This document shows, one piece after another, positions 42,569 through 51,595 of a DNA stretch of 64,000 nucleotides (positions are counted from its first letter, which is position 1; each line of letters starts with the position of its first letter). The translations under genes and the position numbers were made by a program. Source of the DNA: DATKUK01 sp035530655 (GTDB taxonomy: Bacteria > Planctomycetota > Phycisphaerae > UBA1845 > DATKUK01); assembly GCA_035530655.1 (NCBI GenBank), contig DATKUK010000122.1, positions 1 to 64,000 on the forward strand. Reading direction: 5' to 3'. The notes beneath the pieces were generated by a model. It did no database searches. It had not been told where the DNA came from and saw only the letters and a program-made list of their open reading frames with translations.

Positions 42569-42934
42569 ATGCCTTATACGGCCAAGCATCGATTCGCGCG
42601 CATAAGTCCACGGAAGGCGCGGCTGGTTACGGACCTTATCCGGGGCCGTCACGTGAACGAGGCGCTGGACATCCTGCGGTTCGTGAACAAGCGGGCGGCG
42701 GTGATGATCGACAAGGTTCTTCGGTCGGCAATCGCCGACGCCGACGAGAAAGAGGCCGACGTATCGCGTCTGTACGTGGTCGAAGCCCATGTGGACGAGG
42801 GGCCGAGCTTCAGGCGGTGGCGGCCGAAGGATCGTGGTCGGGCGCATCCGATCGACAAGCGTACGAGCCACATTGTGGTGACGGTGGATGAGTTGAGCGA
42901 CGGGCAGGCAGGACGACGAGCAGCCGCCGGATAG
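42569..42934 (+). CDS. rplV: Ribosomal protein L22 (uL22)
   Basis: A 121-residue protein. FARISPRKARLVTDLIRGRHV and HVDEGPSFRRWRPKDRGRAHPI (tunnel-extending beta-hairpin) are clear. The start is ATG 42569 by comparison with the family; TTG 42554 and GTG 42560 are in frame upstream and cannot be ruled out. Confidence 0.96.
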   Translation: MPYTAKHRFARISPRKARLVTDLIRGRHVNEALDILRFVNKRAAVMIDKVLRSAIADADEKEADVSRLYVVEAHVDEGPSFRRWRPKDRGRAHPIDKRTSHIVVTVDELSDGQAGRRAAAG

Positions 42935-42951
42935 GCGGGTCGAGGAAACCT

Positions 42952-43647
42952 GTGGGTCAGAAAGTCAGTCCAATCGGCTTCCGCATCGGGATCACGGAAG
43001 ACTGGCGTTCGCGCTGGTATGCACCGAAGGCGGCGTTCGGTGACTTTCTGGTCGAGGATCAGAAGGTCCGGCGGTTCATCGACGAGCGATTGAATCGCCA
43101 GCCGCCGTATGCAGCTGTGGCTCGTATGGACATCGAGCGGACGCGGAACGAGGTGAAGGTGGTGCTGTACACCGCCCGGCCGGGAATGGTGATCGGTCCT
43201 CGCGGCGCGGAGGTCGATAAACTGAAGGAGCAGCTCGAATCGCTGATCGACCGTAAGGTTGCGATTAACATCATCGAGATCAAAAGCCCCGATGTGGATG
43301 CCCAACTTTGTGCTGAGGGTATCGCGGAGCAACTGAAGCGCCGGTCGAGCTTCCGTCGCGTGATGAAGCAGCGTTGCGAGGCGGCAATGGCGGCCGGTGC
43401 CAAGGGTGTGAAGATCATCTGCAAGGGTCGTCTGGGCGGTGCTGAAATGGCCCGGCGCGAGACGCAGCTTCTGGGATCGATTCCGTTGCAGACGTTGCAG
43501 GCGAAGGTGGATTACGGCTACGCCGTGAGCCGGACGACGTACGGGGCGATCGGGGTGCGGGTGTGGATCTACCGTGGGCGCTATGACGAAGTGGCATCGG
43601 AACGGGAGGCGACAGGTGCGTCTCCTGCGAGGAGGATGCGCCGTTAA
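42952..43647 (+). CDS. rpsC: Ribosomal protein S3 (uS3)
   Basis: A 231-residue protein starting at GTG. GQKVSPIGFRIG, the KH-domain motif MVIGPRGAEVDKLKE and KIICKGRLGGAEMARRE are all present. It is part of the mRNA entry channel and its helicase activity. It is followed by a 79-base gap before rplP. Confidence 0.98.
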   Translation: MGQKVSPIGFRIGITEDWRSRWYAPKAAFGDFLVEDQKVRRFIDERLNRQPPYAAVARMDIERTRNEVKVVLYTARPGMVIGPRGAEVDKLKEQLESLIDRKVAINIIEIKSPDVDAQLCAEGIAEQLKRRSSFRRVMKQRCEAAMAAGAKGVKIICKGRLGGAEMARRETQLLGSIPLQTLQAKVDYGYAVSRTTYGAIGVRVWIYRGRYDEVASEREATGASPARRMRR

Positions 43648-43726
43648 GGTTTCGGCCGATCGTACGTCGGCGGTTCGGCGATCGATCGGCAGTGGCGGGT
43701 AACTGTCGAGCTATGGAGTGTAAGCG

Positions 43727-44146
43727 ATGCCGTTGATGCCCAAGCGAGTCAAGTTCCGCAAGAGCCAGCGGGGCAAGATGCGTCCCAGAGCGACGCGGGG
43801 CAACACGGTTGCGTTCGGCGAGTACGGCCTTCAATCTCTGTCGACCAGTTGGATCACGGCCAGGCAGATAGAGGCAGGGCGAGTGGCTGCTACGCACTTC
43901 CTGCACCGCGAGGGCCGGGTATACATTCGCATCTTTCCCGCCAAGCCGGTCTCCAGCAAGCCGCTGGAGACGCGGATGGGCAAGGGCAAGGGCGAGCCGG
44001 AGTTTTGGGTGGCGCGCGTGCGAGCGGGCACGATGTTGTACGAGATCAGTGGTGTCGACCTCGACGTTGCCCGGCAGGCGCTGGCACGGGTGGCCAGCAA
44101 GATGCCGGTGCGCTGCCGATTTGTGGCGCGCCGTTACGGCATTTAG
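43727..44146 (+). CDS. rplP: Ribosomal protein L16 (uL16)
   Basis: A 139-residue protein. MPKRVKFRKSQRGKM, GEYGLQSL and RMGKGKGEPEFWVARV are standard. It binds near the A site and is needed for late 50S assembly. Confidence 0.98.
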   Translation: MPLMPKRVKFRKSQRGKMRPRATRGNTVAFGEYGLQSLSTSWITARQIEAGRVAATHFLHREGRVYIRIFPAKPVSSKPLETRMGKGKGEPEFWVARVRAGTMLYEISGVDLDVARQALARVASKMPVRCRFVARRYGI

Positions 44147-44167
44147 CGGGATGTAGGCGAGAGCGGC

Positions 44168-44416
44168 ATGAAGATTGGTGGAATCCGACAGCTGAAGAAC
44201 GACGAATTGCACGCCGAGCTCGACCGGCTTCGGCGGCACCTGTTCGACTTGCGAAGTCAGGCGGTGACCGAGAAGCTGGAGGACCCTGCGCAGTTGACGA
44301 AGACCAAGAGGGACATCGCCCGGATCTTCACGGTTCTTCAGGAACGGGCGAGGATAGGCGACGAGGCGGCCAGGCAGTATCATCACGAGGCGATTGCCAC
44401 GCACCGGCGAGGCTAG
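44168..44416 (+). CDS. rpmC: Ribosomal protein L29 (uL29)
   Basis: An 82-residue protein, a little longer than the usual 60-70. The two-helix hairpin is seen in LKNDELHAELDRLRRHLFDLRSQ, then KTKRDIARIFTVLQER. It lies at the tunnel exit beside L23. Confidence 0.96.
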   Translation: MKIGGIRQLKNDELHAELDRLRRHLFDLRSQAVTEKLEDPAQLTKTKRDIARIFTVLQERARIGDEAARQYHHEAIATHRRG

Positions 44417-44435
44417 GCGGATAAGCGAGACGAGC

Positions 44436-44768
44436 ATGGCGGAGCAGACGGCCGACAAGCAGGAGCAGACAGGTCCCAAGCTGGCACGACGCCTGCGCAA
44501 GACACGCGTAGGGGTGGTTACGTCGGACAAGCGGGACAAGACGATACGGGTGCGCGTGGAGACGCTGTCGAGGCATGGTCGCTACACAAAGTACGTTCGG
44601 AGCCGCACGAATTTGCAGGTACACGACGAGCGCGGCGAGGCGCGAGAAGGCGACCGGGTTGAGGTGGTGGAGTGTCGACCCTACTCCAGGACGAAGCATT
44701 GGCGTCTGGCGCGGGTGCTGCAACGCGCTGAGGAGGGCGGCCAGACGGCCGAGTCGATCGAGACATGA
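44436..44768 (+). CDS. rpsQ: Ribosomal protein S17 (uS17)
   Basis: A 110-residue protein. RVGVVTSDKRDKTIRVRVE and the OB-fold strand EGDRVEVVECRPYSRTKHWRLARVL are typical; the first about 20 and last about 15 residues are extensions relative to E. coli (84). Its stop overlaps the rplN start (ATGA). Confidence 0.97.
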   Translation: MAEQTADKQEQTGPKLARRLRKTRVGVVTSDKRDKTIRVRVETLSRHGRYTKYVRSRTNLQVHDERGEAREGDRVEVVECRPYSRTKHWRLARVLQRAEEGGQTAESIET

Positions 44769-45169
44769 TTCAGGCGCAGACGGTGGTGGACGTTGCGGAC
44801 AACACCGGGGCCAGGCAGGCCCAGGTTATCCGCGTGTTGTCGGGCAGTACGGGACGGGCCGGCAAGAAGCGTCTGCGTCGTGCTGTCGTGGGCGATATCG
44901 TCATCGTGACGGTCAAGAAGGCGATGCCCAACAGCGAGTTTATGAAGGCGGGCAACCGCAAGGCACGGGTGCAGCGAGCGGTGGTCGTGCGCAGCAGGTA
45001 TCCGACGCGACGTCCGGACGGCAGTTACGTACGTTTCGATCGGAACGCAGTGGTGTTGGTGGATGGCAACAACGAGCCACGCGGGACGCGCATCTTCGGG
45101 GCGGTGGCCCGGGAGCTGCGAGAGAGGAATTTCATGAAGATCGTCTCGCTGGCCAGTGAGGTGGTGTAG
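44765..45169 (+). CDS. rplN: Ribosomal protein L14 (uL14)
   Basis: A 134-residue protein (usual length 122). MIQAQTVVDVADNTGARQ, a conserved GRAGKKRLRRAVVGDI region, FDRNAVVLVDGNNEPRGTRIFG and RELRERNFMKIVSLASEVV are hallmarks. The middle has a short insertion (RKARVQRAVVVRSRYPTRRP). Right after the stop is GTAGGGC-C-GCCCTAC, a perfect 15-base palindrome. Confidence 0.97.
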   Translation: MIQAQTVVDVADNTGARQAQVIRVLSGSTGRAGKKRLRRAVVGDIVIVTVKKAMPNSEFMKAGNRKARVQRAVVVRSRYPTRRPDGSYVRFDRNAVVLVDGNNEPRGTRIFGAVARELRERNFMKIVSLASEVV

Positions 45170-45205
45170 GGCCGCCCTACAGCGGCGAGGACGGTGGTTG
45201 CAGTT

Positions 45206-45562
45206 ATGGCTTGCCACGTAAGGCGCGACGACATGGTGCAGGTTATTGCCGGGGACCACAAGGGTCAGACGGGCAAGGTGTTGCGGGTGGACCCGGAACG
45301 TAAGTTGGTGGTGGTGGAAGGTGTGAACATGGTCTATCGCCACATGCGTCGCAGCCGGCAGAACCCGCAGGGCGGGCGAATTCAGAAGGAGGCGCCGATT
45401 CACCTGTCGAACGTGCTGCCGGTGGATCCTAAGACGGGTCGCGGCGCTCGTGTGCGGATGCAGGTGGATCGCGGCGCCAACGGCGAAGTGATCAAGAAGA
45501 CAAGGGTGACCGTATCCGGAACGGTCCTGGGCGAGGTGACCCGAGCCAGACCGGAGGCGTAG
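45206..45562 (+). CDS. rplX: Ribosomal protein L24 (uL24)
   Basis: A 118-residue protein. The KOW motif is seen in DDMVQVIAGDHKGQTGKVLRVDPE, followed by VEGVNMVYRHMR and an E-A-P-I-H-L-S-N block. I start at ATG 45206; an in-frame GTG at 45194 lies nearer to a GAGG sequence. It initiates 50S assembly. Confidence 0.96.
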   Translation: MACHVRRDDMVQVIAGDHKGQTGKVLRVDPERKLVVVEGVNMVYRHMRRSRQNPQGGRIQKEAPIHLSNVLPVDPKTGRGARVRMQVDRGANGEVIKKTRVTVSGTVLGEVTRARPEA

Positions 45563-45587
45563 GCGGCGGGTCGAGTAGGGAACGGGA

Positions 45588-46157
45588 ATGGCCGTAGTGC
45601 CGAGATTGCTGGATCGCTATCGCACGGAAACCGTGCCCCAGCTCAAGGAAGAGTTGAGCTGCCGGAACGAGTTGGGCGTGCCGCGGTTGGAGAAGATCGT
45701 GGTCTCGCAGGGCCTGGGCAAGGCCGTGGCCGAGGCGGGCGGCAAGATACGCGATAACAAGCGCCTTCAGGAGGCCGAGGAGCAGTTGCGCATCATTACG
45801 GGGCAGAAGCCCGTGATGACACGTGCCCGCAAGAGCGTATCGAATTTCAAGGTGCGTGAAGGGTGGGAGGTCGGCCTGAAAGTGACGCTGCGCGGGGCGC
45901 GGATGTATGAGTTTCTGGACCGCTTGGTGAGCCTGGCGATTCCGCGAGTGCGGGATTTTCGTGGACTGAGCCCGCAGAGCTTTGACGGTCGAGGCAACTA
46001 TAACCTCGGTCTGAGCGAACAGACGGTGTTCCCGGAGGTAGACCTGGACAAGGTGACGTATCAGCAGGGCATGAATATCTGCATTGTGACCAGTGCCAAG
46101 AGTGACGCGGACGCCCGGGTGCTGCTGACGAAAATGGGTATGCCTTTCAGAAACTAG
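45588..46157 (+). CDS. rplE: Ribosomal protein L5 (uL5)
   Basis: A 189-residue protein. LEKIVVSQGLGKAVAEAG, TGQKPVMTRARKSVSNFKVREG and DFRGLSPQSFDGRGNYNLGL are conserved. It binds 5S rRNA in the central protuberance. Confidence 0.98.
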   Translation: MAVVPRLLDRYRTETVPQLKEELSCRNELGVPRLEKIVVSQGLGKAVAEAGGKIRDNKRLQEAEEQLRIITGQKPVMTRARKSVSNFKVREGWEVGLKVTLRGARMYEFLDRLVSLAIPRVRDFRGLSPQSFDGRGNYNLGLSEQTVFPEVDLDKVTYQQGMNICIVTSAKSDADARVLLTKMGMPFRN

Positions 46158-46186
46158 CTCGGGCTGCTGGTTGCAGGCGAGGGACG

Positions 46187-46372
46187 ATGGCACGCAAAGC
46201 GTTAATCCTAAAGGCGAAGAGGCCGCCGAAGTACAAGGTGCGGGCGTATACGCGATGTGAACTGTGCGGACGTCCGCGGGCGGTGTACAGGAAGTTCAAG
46301 ATTTGCCGGATTTGTTTCAGACAGCTGGCGAATCAGGGCTTGATTCCAGGCGTACGCAAGGCCAGTTGGTAA
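46187..46372 (+). CDS. rpsN: Ribosomal protein S14, zinc type (uS14)
   Basis: A 61-residue protein of the short C+ form: zinc ligands Cys24, Cys27, Cys40 and Cys43 in RCELCGRPRAVYR and ICRICFRQ. This is the zinc-dependent version found in many bacteria, so no zinc-free paralogue is implied here. Confidence 0.98.
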   Translation: MARKALILKAKRPPKYKVRAYTRCELCGRPRAVYRKFKICRICFRQLANQGLIPGVRKASW

Positions 46373-46403
46373 GCGGGGCGAACTGCCAGAGGCAAACAGC
46401 ACG

Positions 46404-46799
46404 ATGTGGAGTGATCCAGTAGCCGACATGTTGACGAGGATTCGCAACGCGGTGCGGGCGCGCCGGAAGTCAGTGCAGATTCCCGGCTCGAAGCTGAAGG
46501 TCGGCGTTGCGAAGGTGCTCAAGCAGGAAGGGTATATCACTGACTTCGATGTGATCGAGGACGCCAAGCAGGGGATTTTGCGGATCGAGTTGAAATACGG
46601 TCCGCTAGGCGAGGAGGTCATCCAGTCGATTCAGCGTTACTCCCGCCCCGGTGGGCGGCAGCACCGCAAGGTGGCGGATCTTCCGCGGGTGCTGAACGGA
46701 CTGGGGATTGCGGTCGTGTCGACGAGTAGGGGGGTGCTGAGCGATCGGCAGTGCCGGCAGCAGAACGTGGGCGGCGAGGTGCTTTGCACCGTCTACTGA
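46404..46799 (+). CDS. rpsH: Ribosomal protein S8 (uS8)
   Basis: A 131-residue protein. DMLTRIRNAVRARRKSVQIPGSKLK and the STSRGVLSDRQCRQQNVGGEVLCTVY end are family features. In E. coli it represses the spc operon. Confidence 0.98.
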   Translation: MWSDPVADMLTRIRNAVRARRKSVQIPGSKLKVGVAKVLKQEGYITDFDVIEDAKQGILRIELKYGPLGEEVIQSIQRYSRPGGRQHRKVADLPRVLNGLGIAVVSTSRGVLSDRQCRQQNVGGEVLCTVY

Positions 46800-46829
46800 T
46801 TGGCGGGCGGCGGCGATCGAGGCGAAGCG

Positions 46830-47411
46830 ATGTCGAGAGTAGGTAATAAACCGATTCCCGTGCCCGGCGGCGTCAAGGTGACGCTGGCCGATCACGGTGT
46901 CCACGTCAGCGGGCCGAAGGGGCAGTTGACGTGGTCGTGGCCGGTGGAGATTTCGGTGGAGCTGGATGAGGGCGGCACGCAGGTCCTCGTGAAGCGCCCG
47001 GGCGACGAGCCGCGGGTGCGAGCGCTGCACGGCCTGACGCGAGCGTTGATCGCCAACATGATCCAGGGCGCCTCAACGGGGTTCGAAAGGCGGCTCGAGG
47101 TGCATGGTGTGGGGTACAACTGCAAACTTCAGGGCAGGCAGTTGTTGCTGAACCTGGGTTACATGGGGCTGGCCGAGGGCAGGCCCGCACAGTTCGTGTT
47201 GGACGTGCCCGAGGGCCTGGAGGTCGAGGTGACCTCGGCGACGAACCCGGGGCGCTTGATGGTACGTGGGGCGGATAAGCAACAGGTGGGTCAGTTCGCG
47301 GCGGAGATCCGCAAGCTGCGGCCGCCCGAGCCGTACCAGGGCAAGGGAGTCCGGTACGAAGGAGAACAGATTCGCCGCAAGCAAGGCAAGGCGTTTGCCA
47401 GCGGCGGCTAG
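46830..47411 (+). CDS. rplF: Ribosomal protein L6 (uL6)
   Basis: A 193-residue protein. MSRVGNKPIPVPGGVKV, a middle GPKGQL, GFERRLEVHGVGYNC and the end RPPEPYQGKGVRYEGEQIRRKQGK are diagnostic. Start set to the methionine before SRVGNK. It sits near the factor-binding site. Confidence 0.97.
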   Translation: MSRVGNKPIPVPGGVKVTLADHGVHVSGPKGQLTWSWPVEISVELDEGGTQVLVKRPGDEPRVRALHGLTRALIANMIQGASTGFERRLEVHGVGYNCKLQGRQLLLNLGYMGLAEGRPAQFVLDVPEGLEVEVTSATNPGRLMVRGADKQQVGQFAAEIRKLRPPEPYQGKGVRYEGEQIRRKQGKAFASGG

Positions 47412-47426
47412 TGGGCGAGGGTCCTG

Positions 47427-47795
47427 ATGGACCGGGTTAGACAGAAGATCGTTCGTCGGAAGCGGCGCCGGCAACAGGTGCGTAAGCGGGTTTTCGGTAC
47501 GCCGCAGCGCCCCAGGCTGACGGTGTTTCGCAGTCTGAAGAACATCTATGCGCAGATCATCGATGACACCGCCGGGCGGACGCTGGTCTCAGTCAGTTCG
47601 CGCGACAAGGATCTGCGCGAGTCGGTCGGGGGCGGGTCGAATGCGGCGGCGGCTTCGAAGGTCGGCGCGGCGCTCGGTGAGCGGGCTCGGTCGAGTGGGG
47701 TGGAGGCGGTGGCGTTCGATCGCAACGGATATCGATACCACGGCCGGGTCAAGGCGTTGGCGGACGCGGCGCGCGAGGCAGGATTGAAATTCTAG
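47427..47795 (+). CDS. rplR: Ribosomal protein L18 (uL18)
   Basis: A 122-residue protein. KRVFGTPQRPRLTVFRSLKNIYAQIIDD and VEAVAFDRNGYRYHGRVKALADAAREAGL are typical. It binds 5S rRNA with L5. Confidence 0.98.
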   Translation: MDRVRQKIVRRKRRRQQVRKRVFGTPQRPRLTVFRSLKNIYAQIIDDTAGRTLVSVSSRDKDLRESVGGGSNAAAASKVGAALGERARSSGVEAVAFDRNGYRYHGRVKALADAAREAGLKF

Positions 47796-47821
47796 CCGGC
47801 AGGCTGGTGTAAGAGGAGCTG

Positions 47822-48325
47822 ATGGCACGCGAGCCCATAACGCAGGTTGAAGAGGAACGACCTTTCGAAGAGACGGTGGTGAAGATCTACCGCTGCGCGA
47901 CCGTGGTGAAGGGCGGCCGACGGTTTAGCTTCGGAGCGCTGGTGGTCGTGGGCGATCGTGCCGGACAGGTCGGCGTGGGCTACGGCAAGGCGAACGAAGT
48001 GCCCCAGGCGGTGGAGAAGGGCATCAAGAGCGCGCGGAAGGCCGTTAAGCCGGTTCCGCTGGCGGGCACAACCATCCCGCATCAGGTGGTGGGGCGCTTC
48101 GGCGCCAGCCGGGTGGTGATGGTACCGGCTTCGCGAGGTACCGGAGTGATTGCCGGGTCGAGCGTTCGGGCGGTGCTGGAGTTGGCGGGTGTGCGCGACG
48201 TGTTGACCAAGTCGTTTGGATCAACGAGTCCAAAGAACCTGGTCAAGGCCGCGTTGGCGGGCCTGCTGGGATTGCGGTCGGCCGATCAGGTGGAGCGGGT
48301 TCGCGGCGTATCATTGGCTTCGTGA
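47822..48325 (+). CDS. rpsE: Ribosomal protein S5 (uS5)
   Basis: A 167-residue protein. GGRRFSFGALVVVGDRAGQVGVGYGKANEVPQAVEKG and ASRGTGVIAGSSVRAVLELAGVRDVLTKSFGS are unmistakable. It helps proofreading in the 30S. The next gene begins after only 13 bases, so the usual rpmD (L30) gene is missing. Confidence 0.98.
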   Translation: MAREPITQVEEERPFEETVVKIYRCATVVKGGRRFSFGALVVVGDRAGQVGVGYGKANEVPQAVEKGIKSARKAVKPVPLAGTTIPHQVVGRFGASRVVMVPASRGTGVIAGSSVRAVLELAGVRDVLTKSFGSTSPKNLVKAALAGLLGLRSADQVERVRGVSLAS

Positions 48326-48338
48326 CAGGTTGGCAGGC

Positions 48339-48785
48339 ATGAATCTGACCGAGGCGGTAAAACAGGCAGGGCGGCACAAGCGCAGCCGGCGCGTGGGCCG
48401 GGGTGAGAGCAGCGGCCGGGGCAAGACGTGCGGCCGCGGGCACAAGGGATGCAACTCCCGTGCCGGCGGCGGCGCGCCGAAGCACCGGGAAGGCGGACAG
48501 ATGGCGATCTATCGACGGATTCCCAAGAGGGGATTCAACAACGCCAAGTACGCCACCCGTTACACCGTGGTCAACGTGGGCGATCTGAACAATCTGTTTG
48601 AGGACGGCGCCCAGGTCAGCATCGAGGCGTTGTGCGAGGTGGGACTGGTACGTGATGCGACCAAGCCGGTGAAGGTTCTGGGCGATGGCGAATTGACCAG
48701 GAAGCTTACAGTCTCCGGGCACAAGTTTAGCCGTTCGGCGTCGACGAAGATCGCCGAGGCAGGCGGCGAGGTACGGCAGCTTTAG
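48339..48785 (+). CDS. rplO: Ribosomal protein L15 (uL15)
   Basis: A 148-residue protein. The glycine/arginine-rich start RRVGRGESSGRGKTCGRGHKGCNSR and GGQMAIYRRIPKRGFNN are family marks, with KVLGDGELTRKLTV later. The ATG at 48339 follows GGCAGG. Confidence 0.97.
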   Translation: MNLTEAVKQAGRHKRSRRVGRGESSGRGKTCGRGHKGCNSRAGGGAPKHREGGQMAIYRRIPKRGFNNAKYATRYTVVNVGDLNNLFEDGAQVSIEALCEVGLVRDATKPVKVLGDGELTRKLTVSGHKFSRSASTKIAEAGGEVRQL

Positions 48786-48807
48786 CCGAGGCAGGGCGTG
48801 AGCAGGC

Positions 48808-50181
48808 ATGTTTCGGGCCTTCTTCAACATTTTTAGAGTACCCGATCTTCGCAGCAAAGTGGTGTTCACGCTGGCGATGCTGTGCATTTACCGCATAGGG
48901 TTCCACGTGCCTCTGCCGGGGGTGAATCAGGAGAAGCTGGCGTCACACTTCGCGTCGGCTGCGTCCGGCACCGGACTGGGTCAGTTGACGGAGTACTTCG
49001 CTCTGTTCACGGGCGGGAGCCTTCAGCAGAGCACGATCTTCGGTCTGGGCATCATGCCGTACATCTCGGCAGCCATCATCTTCCAGTTGCTGGTGACGGT
49101 GGTTCCGGCGCTGGAGAAGCTCCAGAAGGAGGGGGAGACCGGTCGCCGCAAGATCCAGGAATATACGCGCTACGCCACGGTGGGTTTGTGTCTGATTCAG
49201 GCGTTCTTCTGGATGAGCTACATCCACCGCATGGGCCTGGTGTACCCCGACTACCAGGGCTCGATGTTGGTGTGGATGATGGGCCTGCTGGGGCTGACAA
49301 CGGGAACGATCTTCCTGATGTGGCTGGGCGAGCAGATCGACGAGTACGGGATCGGTAACGGCATCAGCCTGATCATCACCGCGGGCATCCTGGCGCGGAT
49401 GCCGCAGGCGATCATTCTCGTGGTCAAGAGCGCCGACCTGCGAATGGGTGCGCCGGGGGGCCAGAGCACCATGGGCCCGGGGAAGATCCTTTTTCTGATT
49501 ATGGCATTCGTGTTTGTGGTGGCCGGCTCGATCCTGATCACCCAGGGTCAGCGGCGAATTCCGATTCAGCAGGCCAAGCAGACGCGGGGACGCCGGGTGT
49601 ACGGCGGTCAGCGGCAGTATCTGCCGCTGCGGGTCAACCACGGCGGTGTCATGCCGATCATCTTCGCCAGTTCGCTGCTTGTGTTTCCCAACATTGTGTT
49701 CGAGTGGCTGACGCAGATGAGCTTTGGGCGAAGCGTCTGGAGCTTCCTGGCCGATTCGTTCGGACGCGGCAACTACATTTACGAGTTGACGTACGTTCTG
49801 ATGATTTACTTTTTCGCGTACTTCTGGACGACGGTGCAGTTTCAGCCGAAGGAGATGGCCAACAACCTCCGGGACTACGGCAGCTTCATACCCGGCCTGC
49901 GTCCGGGGCGGCGCACGGCGGAGTACCTTGAAACGGTCATGACGCGCATTACGTACGTGGGGGCAGGCTTCCTGGCGGTGATTGCGGTGATTCCGGATGT
50001 TGTAGCGTCGCGGCTCGGGATCGATTTCCGGATTTCGGCTTTCTTGGGCGGCACGGGCTTATTGATCGTGGTGGCGGTGATGCTGGACCTGGTTCAGCGG
50101 ATCGAGGCAAATCTGATCATGCGGAACTACACCGGCTTCCTCGGTGGAGAGGGTGGACGCATCAAGGGAGCGTACGCGTGA
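48808..50181 (+). CDS. secY: Protein translocase subunit SecY
   Basis: A 457-residue membrane protein, the channel of the Sec translocon, with ten predicted helices. FRVPDLRSKVVFTLAMLCIYRIGFHVPLPG at the start, the GIMPYISAAIIFQLL plug/TM2 region and QFQPKEMANNLRDYGSFIPGLRPG in the cytosolic loop are conserved. Its stop overlaps the adk start by GTGA. It belongs to the spc operon, as is usual. Confidence 0.98.
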   Translation: MFRAFFNIFRVPDLRSKVVFTLAMLCIYRIGFHVPLPGVNQEKLASHFASAASGTGLGQLTEYFALFTGGSLQQSTIFGLGIMPYISAAIIFQLLVTVVPALEKLQKEGETGRRKIQEYTRYATVGLCLIQAFFWMSYIHRMGLVYPDYQGSMLVWMMGLLGLTTGTIFLMWLGEQIDEYGIGNGISLIITAGILARMPQAIILVVKSADLRMGAPGGQSTMGPGKILFLIMAFVFVVAGSILITQGQRRIPIQQAKQTRGRRVYGGQRQYLPLRVNHGGVMPIIFASSLLVFPNIVFEWLTQMSFGRSVWSFLADSFGRGNYIYELTYVLMIYFFAYFWTTVQFQPKEMANNLRDYGSFIPGLRPGRRTAEYLETVMTRITYVGAGFLAVIAVIPDVVASRLGIDFRISAFLGGTGLLIVVAVMLDLVQRIEANLIMRNYTGFLGGEGGRIKGAYA

Positions 50182-50762
50182 GGTTGGTGTTGTTGGGTCC
50201 ACCCGGGGCAGGCAAGGGTACTCAGGCGAAGCTTCTCGCTGAGCGGTTCGGGCTGGCCCATTTGTCGAGTGGCGACATCCTCCGGGCCGAACGTGCGGCG
50301 GCGACCGAGCTGGGCGAAAAGGCCCAGGGCTACATGGACGCAGGGCAGCTTGTGCCAGACGACTTGATCGTGTCGATGATGGCCCAGCACATGGCCCGGG
50401 CCGAGCGGGAGCGGGACGGGTACGTTCTGGACGGTTTCCCGCGGACGCATGAGCAGGCTCGGGCGCTGGATCGTCAGTTGTCCGAGCAGGGCAGCCGGCT
50501 GGATGCGGTCCTGGAGTTGAAGGTGGACGACGACGTGGCCGTGCGGCGGCTGGCAGGCCGGCGAGGGAAGGAAAGCCGCACCGACGACGCACCGGAGGTG
50601 GTTCGTCAGCGGCTGCGGACGTATCACGAACAGACGGCACCGATCTCGGCCTACTATGCCGAGCAGGGGCTGTTGAAAGAGGTGGACGGCGGCGGCGAGA
50701 TTGAAGGGATCCATAACAGGCTGGCGGAGATAGGGCAGGCCTTTGTGGGCAGCCGCGGATAG
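50178..50762 (+). CDS. adk: Adenylate kinase
   Basis: A 194-residue enzyme converting ATP and AMP to 2 ADP. P-loop GPPGAGKGT (7-15), AMP-binding LSSGDILR, DGFPRT and a compact LID of the short (zinc-free) type. It starts at GTG within the secY stop. Length is shorter than the 214-residue long form. Confidence 0.97.
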   Translation: MRLVLLGPPGAGKGTQAKLLAERFGLAHLSSGDILRAERAAATELGEKAQGYMDAGQLVPDDLIVSMMAQHMARAERERDGYVLDGFPRTHEQARALDRQLSEQGSRLDAVLELKVDDDVAVRRLAGRRGKESRTDDAPEVVRQRLRTYHEQTAPISAYYAEQGLLKEVDGGGEIEGIHNRLAEIGQAFVGSRG

Positions 50763-50788
50763 ATGGCTGGCGGGCCGGCCGGGCGTAC

Positions 50789-51565
50789 ATGGCGATTCTC
50801 AAGAGCAGGCGCGAGATTGAGTTGATGCGGCAGGCAGGCCGCATCGTGTATCGGGTCCTGGAGCACCTGCGTCAGATCGCCAAGCCTGGCGTGACCACGG
50901 CGGAGTTGGATGCGGTGGCCGAGCAGATGATCCGCCAGGCGGGTGCCGAGGCGCTGTTCAAGGGCGTGCGCTCAGCTGAGGCGAGCTTCCCGTTTCCTGC
51001 GACGATCTGCACCAGCCTGAATGAGGAGGTGGTGCACGGCATACCCGGGTCCCGGGAACTGAAGGAGGGCGACATCCTGAGCGTCGATTGCGGCGTGCGG
51101 CTCAAGGGCTACTGCGGTGACGCAGCCACGACCATCGGCGTGGGGACTGTGGCGCCGGAGGTTCAGCGTCTCTTGGAGGTTACGCAAGAGGCGCTTGAGG
51201 TCGCCATCCGCGAGGTAAGGCCGGGGCACGGGTGGAACGAGGTCGCGCGGCAGATGCAGTGCCATGTGGAAAGTGCGGGCATGTCGGTAGTCCGCAAATT
51301 CGTGGGCCATGGCATCGGGCGCGAGATGCACGAGGATCCGAAGGTACCGAATTTCGTGGAGCCCGGCCAAGGGCAGGACATTCCGCTGGAGCCGGGGTTG
51401 GTTCTTGCCGTCGAGCCGATGGTGAACTTGGGGGCGGCAGGGGTGAAATATGCCGACAGCACCGGGTGGACCGTAGTGACGACCGATGGGCGTCCCTCGG
51501 CCCACTTCGAGCATATGCTGGCGGTGGCGAGCGATGGCGTGGACGTGTTGTCGGATGGACATTAG
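50789..51565 (+). CDS. map: Methionine aminopeptidase, type I
   Basis: A 258-residue enzyme. The five metal ligands are recognisable: two Asp in VDCGVRLKGYCGDAATT, His in FVGHGIG, Glu in AVEPMV and Glu in SAHFEHM. It removes the N-terminal methionine of new proteins. It is in the usual place after adk; infA, often next, is missing. Confidence 0.97.
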   Translation: MAILKSRREIELMRQAGRIVYRVLEHLRQIAKPGVTTAELDAVAEQMIRQAGAEALFKGVRSAEASFPFPATICTSLNEEVVHGIPGSRELKEGDILSVDCGVRLKGYCGDAATTIGVGTVAPEVQRLLEVTQEALEVAIREVRPGHGWNEVARQMQCHVESAGMSVVRKFVGHGIGREMHEDPKVPNFVEPGQGQDIPLEPGLVLAVEPMVNLGAAGVKYADSTGWTVVTTDGRPSAHFEHMLAVASDGVDVLSDGH

Positions 51566-51595
51566 ACGTCGGCAGCAGACGAGCAGGTGGGCATC

